A stretch of DNA of 64,000 nt from assembly GCF_017309385.1 (NCBI RefSeq), contig NZ_JAFJMJ010000001.1:3906001-3970000 (forward strand). Reading direction: 5' to 3'. Position 1 is the first letter of the stretch. Each line of letters starts with the position of its first letter. Below, one piece after another: positions 1 to 7,630 of the stretch. Below the pieces are notes generated by a model that saw only the letters and a program-made list of their open reading frames with translations, was not told the origin of the DNA and made no database searches. The stretch is from Amycolatopsis sp. 195334CR (lineage in GTDB: Bacteria; Actinomycetota; Actinomycetes; Mycobacteriales; Pseudonocardiaceae). Both the position numbers and the translations under genes were made by a program.

Positions 1-2504
1 TGATGGGCGCGCCGACCGGTACCCGCTTCGTGCTGGTGCAGCAGGGACTCGGCGCCTCCGGCCTGGCCAAGACGCTGCGCCTGGAGGATCCCTCGATCCG
101 CACCACGATCGTCGACCTGCCCGACGCCGCGGCCACCAACCCGCTGGCCGTCGAGGAGGCGATGGGCTTCGTGGTCAGCGAGGTCGCCTCGACCATCGAC
201 TTCGCCGAGGCCCGCTACGACGCGGGCGGCAACCGCTGGGTGCCGGTGCTCAAGCCGCTGCCCGCGCCGCCGGAGGACCCCGGCCCGTCGCCGCTGTCCG
301 CCGGGGACGTGCTCCTGGTCACCGGTGGTGGCAAGGGCATCACCGCGGAGAGCGCGCTGGCCATCGCCAAGGAGTCCGGCGCGAAGCTGGCGCTGCTCGG
401 CCGCAGCCTGCCCGAGTCCGACACCGAACTGGCCGAGAACCTGGACCGGATGACCGCGGCGGGCATCGACTTCCGCTACGAGTCGGCCGACGTCACCTCG
501 GCCGAGCAGATCAAGGACGCGGTCGAGAAGATGCAGGCCGAACTCGGTGCGGTCACGGCGATCCTGCACGGCGCCGGGCGCAACGAGCCGAGCGCGTTGT
601 TCAGCCTCACCGAGGACACCTTCCGCAAGACGCTCTCGCCGAAGATCGACGGCCTCCGCGCGGTGCTCGCCGCGGTGGACGAGGACAAGATCAAGCTGCT
701 GGTCACCTTCGGCAGCATCATCGGCCGCGCCGGTCTCCGCGGTGAGGCGCACTACGCCACCGCGAACGACTGGATGACCGAGCTGACCCTGCGCTTCGGC
801 CGGGAACACCCGAACGCCAAGGTGCTCGCGCTGGAGTGGTCGGTCTGGTCCGGGGCCGGCATGGGCGAGAAGCTCGGCGTGGTCGGCGCTCTGATGCGCG
901 ACGGCATCACGCCGATCCCCACCGAGAACGGCATCGAGATGCTGCGCCAGGTGCTGGCCGACCCGGACTCGCCGCCGGTGCTGGTGGTCTGCGGGCGGAC
1001 CGGTGGCCTGGCCACCCTGCCGGTGGAGCGCCAGGAACTGCCGCTGACCCGGTTCGTCGACCGCGCGGTGGTGCACTACCCGGGCGTCGAGCTGATCACC
1101 GAGGCCGACCTGTCCGCGGGCAGCGACCCGTACCTGGCCGACCACCTGCTCGACGGCGACCTGCTCTTCCCCGCGGTGATCGGCATGGAGGCGATGACCC
1201 AGGTGGCCGCCGCGGTCACCGGGCAGAACGGCCCGCCGGTGCTGGAGAACGTCGAGTTCCTGCGGCCGATCGTGGTCTCGCCGGGCGGCTCGACCACCAT
1301 CCGGCTGGCCGCGCTGGCTCGCAGCGGCGAGGCGGTCGACGTGGTGATCCGCAGTGAGGACACCGGGTTCAGCGCCGACCACTTCCGGGCCCGCCTGCGC
1401 TTCCCGCGGCCGGACCTGGGTGCCCAGCCGGGTGCCTTCGCCGACCTGAACAACCCGCTGCCGCCGGTCCCGGTCGACCCGGTGACCGAGCTCTACGGCA
1501 CGGTCCTGTTCCAGGGCAAGCGGTTCCAGAAGCTGACCGGTTACCGGCGGGCGAGCGCCCGGCACGCGGTGGCCGAGGTGTCCACCGACAGCGGCCACTC
1601 GTGGTTCGCGCCCTTCCTGCCGCAGCAGAAGCTGCTGGCCGACCCGGGCACCCGCGACACGATGATGCACGCGATCCAGTGCTGCGTCCCGGACGCGACG
1701 CTGCTGCCGCAGGGCATCGAGCGGCTGTTCCTGGCCGACCCGGCCGACCAGGACGTGGAGTACGTGGTGCTCGACGCCCGCGAGCGGTCGCAGGACGGCG
1801 ACACCTACGTCTACGACCTCGACATCCGCGAGCCGGGTGGCGATCTGGTGGAGCGGTGGGAAGGGCTGTCGCTGCGGGCGGTCCGCAAGCGCGACGGGGC
1901 GGGCCCGTGGACGCCGTCGATGCTGGGTTCCTACCTCGAGCGGGCGTGTGAGCGCGTGCTCGGCGGCACCCGCGCGGTGGTGGTGGAGCCCGATCCCCTC
2001 GGCGTGGACGTCGGTGCCACCCCGGAGCGGCGGGCGCAGACCAGGCTGGCGCTGTCCAGGGCGATCGGCCGTCCCGCCGAGGTGCAGTACCGCCCGGACG
2101 GCAAGCCGGAGACCGACGGCTTCGAGATCTCCGCTTCGCACAGCTCGCGGCTGACCCTCGCGGTGGCCGGGTTCGGGCAGCTCACCTGCGACGTGGAAAC
2201 CGTAGTCGAGCGCACCGACGACGACTGGGCCGGCCTGCTCGGCAGTGAACTGCTGGCGGTCCGCGACCTCCTCGCCGCCGAAACCGGCGAGTCCGTGGCG
2301 GCGGCGAGCACCCGGGTGTGGAGCGCGCTGGAGTGCATCCGCAAGACCGGCGAGATGACCCAGGCGCTGACCGTGCAGCAGGTGCACCCCGACGGGTGGG
2401 CGCTGCTGTCCAGCGGCGAGGCCCGCATCGCGACCTGGGCCACCACGATCGAAGACCGGCCGGACCCCGTGGTCTTCGCGGTACTCGAGGGAGAGGAAAG
2501 CTGA
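1..2504 (+). CDS. pksE: Enediyne iterative type I polyketide synthase, 3' part (KR-DH-PPTase)
   Basis: This is the C-terminal 833 residues of a PKS; the reading frame is open to the window edge, so KS, AT and ACP lie upstream. Seen in order: a ketoreductase with the NADPH loop TGGGKGIT (about residue 108) and the Ser/Tyr/Asn set in GSIIGRAG...HYATAND (about 237-255); a dehydratase with DHLLDGDLLFPA (about 380); and a phosphopantetheinyl transferase with SASHSS, CDVE (about 730) and WSALECIRKTG. A PPTase fused at the C-terminus after KR-DH is the hallmark of enediyne PKSs, which build the polyene precursor and activate their own ACP. The next gene is the cognate thioesterase, which supports the call. 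Confidence 0.93.
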   Translation, partial: MGAPTGTRFVLVQQGLGASGLAKTLRLEDPSIRTTIVDLPDAAATNPLAVEEAMGFVVSEVASTIDFAEARYDAGGNRWVPVLKPLPAPPEDPGPSPLSAGDVLLVTGGGKGITAESALAIAKESGAKLALLGRSLPESDTELAENLDRMTAAGIDFRYESADVTSAEQIKDAVEKMQAELGAVTAILHGAGRNEPSALFSLTEDTFRKTLSPKIDGLRAVLAAVDEDKIKLLVTFGSIIGRAGLRGEAHYATANDWMTELTLRFGREHPNAKVLALEWSVWSGAGMGEKLGVVGALMRDGITPIPTENGIEMLRQVLADPDSPPVLVVCGRTGGLATLPVERQELPLTRFVDRAVVHYPGVELITEADLSAGSDPYLADHLLDGDLLFPAVIGMEAMTQVAAAVTGQNGPPVLENVEFLRPIVVSPGGSTTIRLAALARSGEAVDVVIRSEDTGFSADHFRARLRFPRPDLGAQPGAFADLNNPLPPVPVDPVTELYGTVLFQGKRFQKLTGYRRASARHAVAEVSTDSGHSWFAPFLPQQKLLADPGTRDTMMHAIQCCVPDATLLPQGIERLFLADPADQDVEYVVLDARERSQDGDTYVYDLDIREPGGDLVERWEGLSLRAVRKRDGAGPWTPSMLGSYLERACERVLGGTRAVVVEPDPLGVDVGATPERRAQTRLALSRAIGRPAEVQYRPDGKPETDGFEISASHSSRLTLAVAGFGQLTCDVETVVERTDDDWAGLLGSELLAVRDLLAAETGESVAAASTRVWSALECIRKTGEMTQALTVQQVHPDGWALLSSGEARIATWATTIEDRPDPVVFAVLEGEES

Positions 2505-2506
2505 GA

Positions 2507-2998
2507 ATGTCGGGCTACTACGAGATCCGCCACACGGTCGGGTTCGAGGAGACCAACCTCGTCGGCAATGTCTACTACGTCAACTACCTGCGCTGGCAGG
2601 GGCGGTGCCGCGAGATGTTCCTCAAGGAGAAGGCGCCCGCGGTGCTCGAGGACGTCCGCGACGACCTGAAGCTGTTCACGCTCAAGGTCGAGTGCGAGTT
2701 CTTCTCCGAGATCACCGCCTTCGACGAGCTGTCCATCCGGATGCGGCTGGAGGAGCTGACCCAGACCCAGATCCAGTTCAGCTTCGACTACGTCCAGGTC
2801 ACCGGCGGCCAGGAGAACCTGGTGGCCCGCGGCCGCCAGCGGATCGCCTGCATGCGCGGGCCCAACACGAACACCGTGCCCTCACGGGTGCCGGAGCAGC
2901 TGCGCGAGGCGCTCGCGCCGTACGCCGAAGGTCCGAAAGCCGCGGCCGCCGTCAAGGACACTGCCGCAGCGGCGGCGGCCAGGAGCAAGGGGGTCTGA
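2507..2998 (+). CDS. Enediyne hot-dog thioesterase (E10/CalE7 type)
   Basis: The 163-residue protein begins SGYYEIRHTVGFEETNLVGN and continues VYYVNYLRWQGRCREMFL, the characteristic start of the 4-hydroxybenzoyl-CoA-thioesterase-like enzymes paired with enediyne PKSs. By family knowledge it releases the nascent polyene from the PKS ACP. The ATG lies 2 bases after the PKS stop with AGGAAAG as ribosome site inside the PKS end, so the two are translationally coupled. The C-terminal 25 residues are an Ala/Lys-rich tail (AAAAVKDTAAAAAARSK) beyond the catalytic fold and look disordered. Confidence 0.93.
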   Translation: MSGYYEIRHTVGFEETNLVGNVYYVNYLRWQGRCREMFLKEKAPAVLEDVRDDLKLFTLKVECEFFSEITAFDELSIRMRLEELTQTQIQFSFDYVQVTGGQENLVARGRQRIACMRGPNTNTVPSRVPEQLREALAPYAEGPKAAAAVKDTAAAAAARSKGV

Positions 2999-3000
2999 CC

Positions 3001-3609
3001 GTGTCGGAAACCGTGCAGGCAGAGTCAGCGGAGCAGGCCGGCAGGCCCGCTCCGGTGGCGCCGCTGAAATCGCTGTCGGTGCTGCCGTCGCAGCGCCGCA
3101 AGCGGTTGTCCACCCCGACCACGCTGCGCGAGGTCATGTCCCAGTTCGCCACCGGGATCACGGTGATCACCGCCGGTGGCGAGCGGGGGCACGGGATGAC
3201 CGCCAACGCGTTCAGCTCGGTGTCGCTGGATCCGCCGATGGTGCTGTGCTGCGTGTCCCGCGCGGCCAGGATGCACGACGCGATCCTGTCGGCGAAGGCG
3301 TTCGCGGTGTCCATCCTGGGCGCCGAGCAGCGGGAGATGGCGCGGTACTTCGCCGACTGGCGGCGGCCGCGCGGGCTGGCCCAGTTCGACGCGGTCGACT
3401 GGTTCCCCGGTCCGCACACCGGCTCCCCGCTGCTGTCCGGTTCGCTGGCCTGGGTCGAGTGCAACCTCGCCGAGGTCTACGAAGGCGGGGACCACTCGAT
3501 CTTCCTCGGCAACGTGGTCAGCTCGAAGCGGGGCACCGGCCCGCACGCCCTGACCTTCTTCGGCGGCGACTACCACCAGGTCGGTCCGGATGTCCGCGCC
3601 TCGGCCTAG
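3001..3609 (+). CDS. Flavin reductase-like protein (enediyne E6-type partner)
   Basis: A 202-residue protein. After about 40 disordered residues it shows the flavin reductase/FMN-binding split-barrel: REVMSQFATGITVITAG, the loop GMTANAFSSVSLDPPMVLCCV and SIFLGNVVS...LTFFGGDYH. Such enzymes use NAD(P)H to reduce FMN or FAD for a partner monooxygenase. The GTG at 3001 is chosen because it follows the thioesterase stop by 2 bases and has AAGGGGG upstream; a longer in-frame extension would overlap the thioesterase. Enediyne clusters usually carry one such gene (E6), so an auxiliary role in enediyne oxidation is inferred. Confidence 0.85.
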   Translation: MSETVQAESAEQAGRPAPVAPLKSLSVLPSQRRKRLSTPTTLREVMSQFATGITVITAGGERGHGMTANAFSSVSLDPPMVLCCVSRAARMHDAILSAKAFAVSILGAEQREMARYFADWRRPRGLAQFDAVDWFPGPHTGSPLLSGSLAWVECNLAEVYEGGDHSIFLGNVVSSKRGTGPHALTFFGGDYHQVGPDVRASA

Positions 3610-4660
3610 GTTGCTGGTCACCGTGACGGGTGGCACCGGGTTCGCCGGTGCCCACTCGGTCGCGGCGATCGTCGCCCGCGGGCACCGCGTGCGGCTGCTG
3701 GCGCGGGACCCGGCTTCGGCCGGTCCCGCGCTGGAACCGCTGGGCGTGGACCCCGCCGCGGTCGACGTGGTGGCGGGCGACGTCACCGACGAGGCCGCGG
3801 TGACCGCCGCGGTCCGCGGTGCCGACGCCGTGCTGCACGCGGCCGCGGTCTACTCCTTCGACAGCCGTCAGCGCGCGGTGATGCGGGCGGTCAACGAACG
3901 CGGGACCGAGGTCGTGCTGAGCGCGTCGCGGCGGGCGGGCGTCGGCCGGATCGTGCACGTTTCCAGCGTGGCGGCGTTGTTCCCGTCGAAGGAGCCGCTG
4001 GGCCCGGCCTCGCCGGTCGGGACACCGCGCGAGACCTACATGGCGACCAAGGCCGCCGCGGAGGCCGTCGCGCGGCGGCACCAGGCCGAGGGCGTGCCGG
4101 TCGTGATCAGCTACCCGCCCGCCATGCTCGGCCCGCACGACCCGAAGCTCGGCGACCAGAACGCCAGGCTGCGCAACGTGTTGCGCGGGCTGATGCCGTT
4201 CTGGCCGCGGGGCGGGCTGCCGATGGGCGATGTCCGCGACACCGCCGCACTGCACGCGCTCGTGGTGGAGAACCCCGGCCCCAACCGGGTTTTCGGCCCG
4301 GGCCGGGCAGTGTCCACACGCGACTACGTGGCGGCGGTGCGCGCGGTGACCGGCCGCGCGCTGCCCGCCCTGTTCCTGCCGCCCGCCGCGCTGGTGCCGG
4401 TCGGCAGGCTGGCCGACCTCGCCCAGCGGGGGTGGCCGTGGCGGATCCCGGCGGAGTACGGCGCGATCTACGCCTGCGCGTGCGACGCGCGGGTCGATCC
4501 GGCCGCACCCAGTGCTGGGCTGAGCCCGCGGCCGCTGGCCGCGACCCTGACCGACACGGTGCGGTGGTTGCACCGCACCGGTTTTCTGTCCGATCGGCAG
4601 GCTGGCGTGCTCGGCACGCCGGTGCCGATTCCGTTGTTAGCAGGAAGGGCTGTCCGATGA
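3590..4660 (+). CDS. NAD(P)-dependent epimerase/dehydratase-family (extended SDR) protein
   Basis: A 356-residue extended SDR. It has the N-terminal dinucleotide motif TGGTGFAGAHS, a DVTDEAAV acidic segment, HVSSVAALFP, and the catalytic YMATK (Tyr-x3-Lys), followed by a substrate-binding C-terminal half. It resembles dihydroflavonol-4-reductase/3-beta-HSD-like proteins. The ATG at 3590 overlaps the flavin reductase by 20 bases and has no strong ribosome site; a TTG at 3611 just after the upstream stop is an alternative and would remove only 7 residues. The ATGA overlap with the next gene indicates one operon. The substrate is unknown; tailoring of the enediyne or of a side chain is inferred. 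Confidence 0.8.
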   Translation: MSAPRPRLLVTVTGGTGFAGAHSVAAIVARGHRVRLLARDPASAGPALEPLGVDPAAVDVVAGDVTDEAAVTAAVRGADAVLHAAAVYSFDSRQRAVMRAVNERGTEVVLSASRRAGVGRIVHVSSVAALFPSKEPLGPASPVGTPRETYMATKAAAEAVARRHQAEGVPVVISYPPAMLGPHDPKLGDQNARLRNVLRGLMPFWPRGGLPMGDVRDTAALHALVVENPGPNRVFGPGRAVSTRDYVAAVRAVTGRALPALFLPPAALVPVGRLADLAQRGWPWRIPAEYGAIYACACDARVDPAAPSAGLSPRPLAATLTDTVRWLHRTGFLSDRQAGVLGTPVPIPLLAGRAVR

Positions 4661-4896
4661 GCGCCGAATCCGTTCCCCAGCCGGCCGAGCCGGAGACCGA
4701 CCAGCCGATCCCGCTGTTCGGCCGCGCCGAGCCGCCCGCCGCCGCGGCGGACGCGCAGGACGCGCCGGACCCCCGGTGGCTCAGCGGCCCGCCGTACCCC
4801 TCGGTGCCGCGCCTCGGCCGCGGGCTGCGCTGGAGCGACCTGGTCGCCCAGATGGAGGCCGACCACGCCGAACGAGAGGCCAGGAGGGCGGCGTGA
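4657..4896 (+). CDS. Small hypothetical protein between SDR and acyl-CoA carboxylase genes
   Basis: A 79-residue protein, not recognised. The first 45 residues are Pro/Ala/Glu-rich and probably disordered; the second half (PDPRWLSGPPYPSVPRLG, then WSDLVAQMEADHAEREARRAA) ends in a predicted helix. The start is fixed by an ATGA overlap with the upstream SDR, with AGGAAGG eight bases before it, and its own stop overlaps the GTG of the carboxylase beta subunit, so it is clearly translated as part of the operon. A carboxylase accessory subunit is possible but unproven. Confidence 0.7.
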   Translation: MSAESVPQPAEPETDQPIPLFGRAEPPAAAADAQDAPDPRWLSGPPYPSVPRLGRGLRWSDLVAQMEADHAEREARRAA

Positions 4897-6641
4897 GCGA
4901 GCGGACGGACGCCAACGCCTACGCGTTCGACCGCGGCCCGGCGGCCCCCGCCGGACCCGCGGCGGCCGAGCGCGCCGTGGGGGGTGACGACGTCGTTGTG
5001 CCCTTCCCGCGCCACCGCACCGAAGAAGGCAGGCGGGGCCGCGCCCCGGGCGGCGGGCGCCAGCGCTCCGTCCGCGAGCGCGGCCGCGACTACGCCGCGT
5101 CGCGCACCATGGACGGCCTGCGCGAGCGGCTCGGCGAACAACGCGCCAAGATCGTCGAAGGGCAGCCGGAGCGCCAGCACAAGCTCGGCAAGCTGACCGC
5201 GCGCGAACGGCTCGACCTGCTGCTGGACGAGGACTCGTTCACCGAGGTCGAGCTGTACCGCAGGCACCAGCTGAGCGGGCCGAAGCTGGGGGACAACCGG
5301 CCGTTCACCGACGGGGTGGTGGCCGGTTCCGGCACCATCGAGGGCCGCCGGGTCTTCGTCTACTCGCAGGACTTCGCGTTGTTCGGCGGTTCGCTCGGGC
5401 AGGCGCACGCGGCGAAGATCCACAAGGTGATGGACCTGGCGCTGGCCACCGGGTCGCCGCTGATCGGGCTGAACGACAGCGGTGGCGCCCGGATCCAGGA
5501 GGGCGTCGAGGCGCTGCACGGCTACGGCGGCATCTTCCGCAGGCACGCGGCCGCGTCCGGGGTGATCCCGCAGATCAGCGTGATCCTCGGGCCGTGTGCC
5601 GGTGGCGCGGCCTACTCGCCGGCACTGGCCGACTTCACCTTCATGGTCCGCGACACCGCCCGGATGTACCTGACCGGGCCGGATGTGGTCGAGGTGGTCA
5701 GCGGCGAACGGGTCAGCCACGACGAACTGGGCGGCGCCGACGTGCACGGCGAGCTGTCCGGCTCGGCCGCCGTGGTGCACGACGACGAGGAGAGCTGCCT
5801 CGCCGACGTGCGCTACCTGGTGTCCATGCTGCCGCGCAACAACCTCGAACCGGCACCCCGCACGGTGGGCAGCGGTGCCGGGCAGGAGGTGCGGCCCCGG
5901 CTGGCCGAGATCGTGCCGGTGGAGCCCAACCAGCCCTACGACATCCGCGAGGTGATCGCCGAGGTCGTCGACGACGAGGACTTCTTCGAGATCCACGAGC
6001 TGTGGGCGCGCAACGTGGTGTGCGCGTTCGGGCGGATCGACGGCGAACTGGTCGGGGTGGTCGGCAACCAGCCGATGGTGCTGGCCGGCGTGCTGGACCG
6101 GGAGGCCTCGCAGAAGGCGGCGCGGTTCGTCCGGTTCTGCGACGCGTTCAACATCCCGCTGATCACCCTGGTCGACGTCCCCGGCTTCCTGCCGGGCACC
6201 GAGCAGGAGCACAACGGGGTGATCCGGCACGGCGCGAAGCTGCTCTACGCCTACTGCGAGGCGACCGTGCCGCGGATCCAGGTGGTGCTGCGCAAGGCCT
6301 ACGGCGGCGCGTACATCGTGATGGACTCGCGGTCCATCGGCTGCGACCTGTCGCTGGCCTGGCCGACCAACGAGATCGCCGTGCTCGGCGCCGAGGGCGC
6401 GGTCAACGTGCTGTTCCGCAAGGAGCTGGCGGCCGAGACCGACCCGGAGCCGCTGCGCCAGGAGCTGATCGGGGCCTACACCGAGGAGTTCCTCGACCCG
6501 GCCTACGCCGCCGAGCGCGGCCTGGTCGACGACGTGATCGATCCGGTGGACACCCGGGCGGCGATCGCCCGCGGGCTGGCCATGCTGCGGGACAAGCGCA
6601 CCGAGCGACCCCGCCGCAAGCACGGGAACGTGCCGCTGTGA
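4893..6641 (+). CDS. Acyl-CoA carboxylase beta (carboxyltransferase) subunit, AccB/PccB family
   Basis: A 582-residue carboxyltransferase that transfers CO2 from biotin to an acyl-CoA. Visible motifs: KLTARERLDLLLD, the oxyanion-hole segments SGGARIQEG and GPCAGGAAYSP, and the C-terminal half with FCDAFNIPLITLVDVPGFLPG and GGAYIVMDSRS. The residue after GGAY is Ile, as in the broad-specificity S. coelicolor AccB, not the Asp of propionyl-specific PccB (established for that pair). The first 65 residues are a low-complexity Ala/Arg/Gly extension not usual in the family. The GTG start overlaps the previous stop (GTGA). The matching epsilon subunit follows; no biotinylated alpha subunit is in the window. 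Confidence 0.92.
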   Translation: MSERTDANAYAFDRGPAAPAGPAAAERAVGGDDVVVPFPRHRTEEGRRGRAPGGGRQRSVRERGRDYAASRTMDGLRERLGEQRAKIVEGQPERQHKLGKLTARERLDLLLDEDSFTEVELYRRHQLSGPKLGDNRPFTDGVVAGSGTIEGRRVFVYSQDFALFGGSLGQAHAAKIHKVMDLALATGSPLIGLNDSGGARIQEGVEALHGYGGIFRRHAAASGVIPQISVILGPCAGGAAYSPALADFTFMVRDTARMYLTGPDVVEVVSGERVSHDELGGADVHGELSGSAAVVHDDEESCLADVRYLVSMLPRNNLEPAPRTVGSGAGQEVRPRLAEIVPVEPNQPYDIREVIAEVVDDEDFFEIHELWARNVVCAFGRIDGELVGVVGNQPMVLAGVLDREASQKAARFVRFCDAFNIPLITLVDVPGFLPGTEQEHNGVIRHGAKLLYAYCEATVPRIQVVLRKAYGGAYIVMDSRSIGCDLSLAWPTNEIAVLGAEGAVNVLFRKELAAETDPEPLRQELIGAYTEEFLDPAYAAERGLVDDVIDPVDTRAAIARGLAMLRDKRTERPRRKHGNVPL

Positions 6642-6841
6642 CCGGCGAGGAGCCACTGGTGCGGGTGGTCCGCGGTGCGCCCGACGACCACGAGCTGGCC
6701 GCGGTCACCGTGGTGCTCGCGGCGTTGCTGGCCGCGGAACCGGCCGCACCGGTGGTTCCCGCGCCCCGGTCCGGCTGGGCCGATCGGTCCCACTCGCTGG
6801 GAATTCCGGCCCAGCATGCCCCGGGAGCGTGGAATTCCTAG
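6638..6841 (+). CDS. Acyl-CoA carboxylase epsilon subunit
   Basis: A 67-residue protein with the epsilon-subunit core VRVVRGAPDDHELAAVTVVL at residues 8-27 and a following Trp (SGWADRS), the pattern seen in actinobacterial AccE/PccE proteins that stimulate the beta/alpha complex. Its GTG start overlaps the beta-subunit stop by two bases. It is too short and Ala/Pro-rich to be detected by length alone; the call rests on the motif and on adjacency to the carboxyltransferase. The stop at 6839-6841 ends the co-directional operon. Confidence 0.82.
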   Translation: MTGEEPLVRVVRGAPDDHELAAVTVVLAALLAAEPAAPVVPAPRSGWADRSHSLGIPAQHAPGAWNS

Positions 6842-6938
6842 GGAATCCCTCCCGAATCGAGGTGCGTGAGAGTCAGAATTTAGTGACCCAGGGCACACTG
6901 GGACAGGTAGTGCGCAGTTCGGCAACGGAGGTCCGCTG

Positions 6939-7103
6939 ATGGAGTACTCGAACCACGGGGAGAACCCGGTCGCCACCACGCTGGCGCCGGACCTCATCGA
7001 GGAGGCCTTCGGCGTGGACCCGGCGGCCGAGGCGTCCGCGGTGCCGCCGCCGCGGAAGCACCGCGAATACGTCGAGGGCCCGATCGTGCTCGGTTACAAC
7101 TGA
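6939..7103 (+). CDS. 54-residue orphan peptide gene
   Basis: The peptide begins MEYSNHGENPVATTLAPDLI and ends EYVEGPIVLGYN. It is not recognised. It is likely real: a strong GGAGG (6927-6931) lies 7 bases before the ATG, nearly every codon ends in G or C, and the gene sits directly after the enediyne operon on the same strand. It has an acidic N-terminal two-thirds and a short aromatic/hydrophobic C-terminal end, which recalls a leader-plus-core RiPP precursor, but no Cys and no modifying enzyme is adjacent, so this is only a possibility. Confidence 0.6.
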   Translation: MEYSNHGENPVATTLAPDLIEEAFGVDPAAEASAVPPPRKHREYVEGPIVLGYN

Positions 7104-7124
7104 TCGCTGGCTAGGCTCGCTCGC

Positions 7125-7592
7125 ATGGGTGAGCTCGAGGGCACGATCGGGGTGGTGGCCGGCCTCGTGCGGTCGGCCTTCCTGGTGAACGCGGTGTACG
7201 CCGAGTCAGGACGCGAGCACGGGATCACCCCGCAGCAGGGGCAGTTGCTGTGCGTGCTGATGGGCGGCCCGCGCGGGATGAGCGAGCTGGGCGCGATGCT
7301 CGGCCTGGCCAAGTCCAGCCTGACCGGGCTGGTCGACCGCGGTGAGCGCAACGGCCTGACCCGGCGTGAACCGGATCCGGCGGACACGCGCGCGGTCCGG
7401 GTCGCGCTGACCGAGGACGGCGCGGTGCTGGCCGCGGAGTTCTACGCCGAAACCTGCCGTCGCGTCGAACGGCTCACCGACGGGCTCGGGGACGCCGACC
7501 GGGCGGCGCTGGGCGAGCTGCTCGGCCGGGTGGTGCGGGACAACGAGGTGCCGGAGGTCTTTCTCGAGGTTGCAGTTCGTGATGCGAACTAA
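7125..7592 (+). CDS. MarR-family transcriptional regulator
   Basis: A 155-residue protein with the winged-helix MarR fold: HGITPQQGQLLCVLMGG, GMSELGAMLGLAKSSLTGLVDRGERNGLTRREPDPADTRAVRVALTEDG (recognition helix and wing, about residues 50-98), and a C-terminal dimerisation helix. A TAGGCT hexamer 7 bases before the ATG suggests a leaderless transcript. Twin inverted repeats overlap its stop codon and precede the downstream monooxygenase gene, so it probably represses that gene and perhaps responds to a phenolic or similar ligand (inference). Confidence 0.9.
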   Translation: MGELEGTIGVVAGLVRSAFLVNAVYAESGREHGITPQQGQLLCVLMGGPRGMSELGAMLGLAKSSLTGLVDRGERNGLTRREPDPADTRAVRVALTEDGAVLAAEFYAETCRRVERLTDGLGDADRAALGELLGRVVRDNEVPEVFLEVAVRDAN

Positions 7593-7612
7593 TATAGTTC
7601 GTGGCACGAACT
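7574..7612. promoter_or_regulatory. Two tandem inverted repeats, probable MarR operators
   Basis: Site 1 (7574-7590) is AGTTCG-TGATG-CGAACT and site 2 (7596-7612) is AGTTCGTG-G-CACGAACT, a perfect 8-bp palindrome about one base. The two sites share half-sites and start 22 bp apart, two helical turns, so two dimers could bind the same face. They overlap the marR-like stop and lie just before the LLM monooxygenase ATG at 7631. MarR-family palindromes of this length and position normally act as repressor operators. Confidence 0.7.
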
Positions 7613-7630
7613 CAATTTCTGGGGGAACTC

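Noticed and set aside
4107..6656. An 849-codon open frame on the minus strand
   Set aside because: It is antisense to the SDR and carboxylase genes, which have clear motifs; the frame is open only because of high GC third-position bias, and its product is low-complexity Arg/His/Gly/Ala.
7601..7630. GTG start for the LLM monooxygenase
   Set aside because: It lies inside the operator palindrome with no ribosome site; the ATG at 7631 has GGGGGA and matches the family start.
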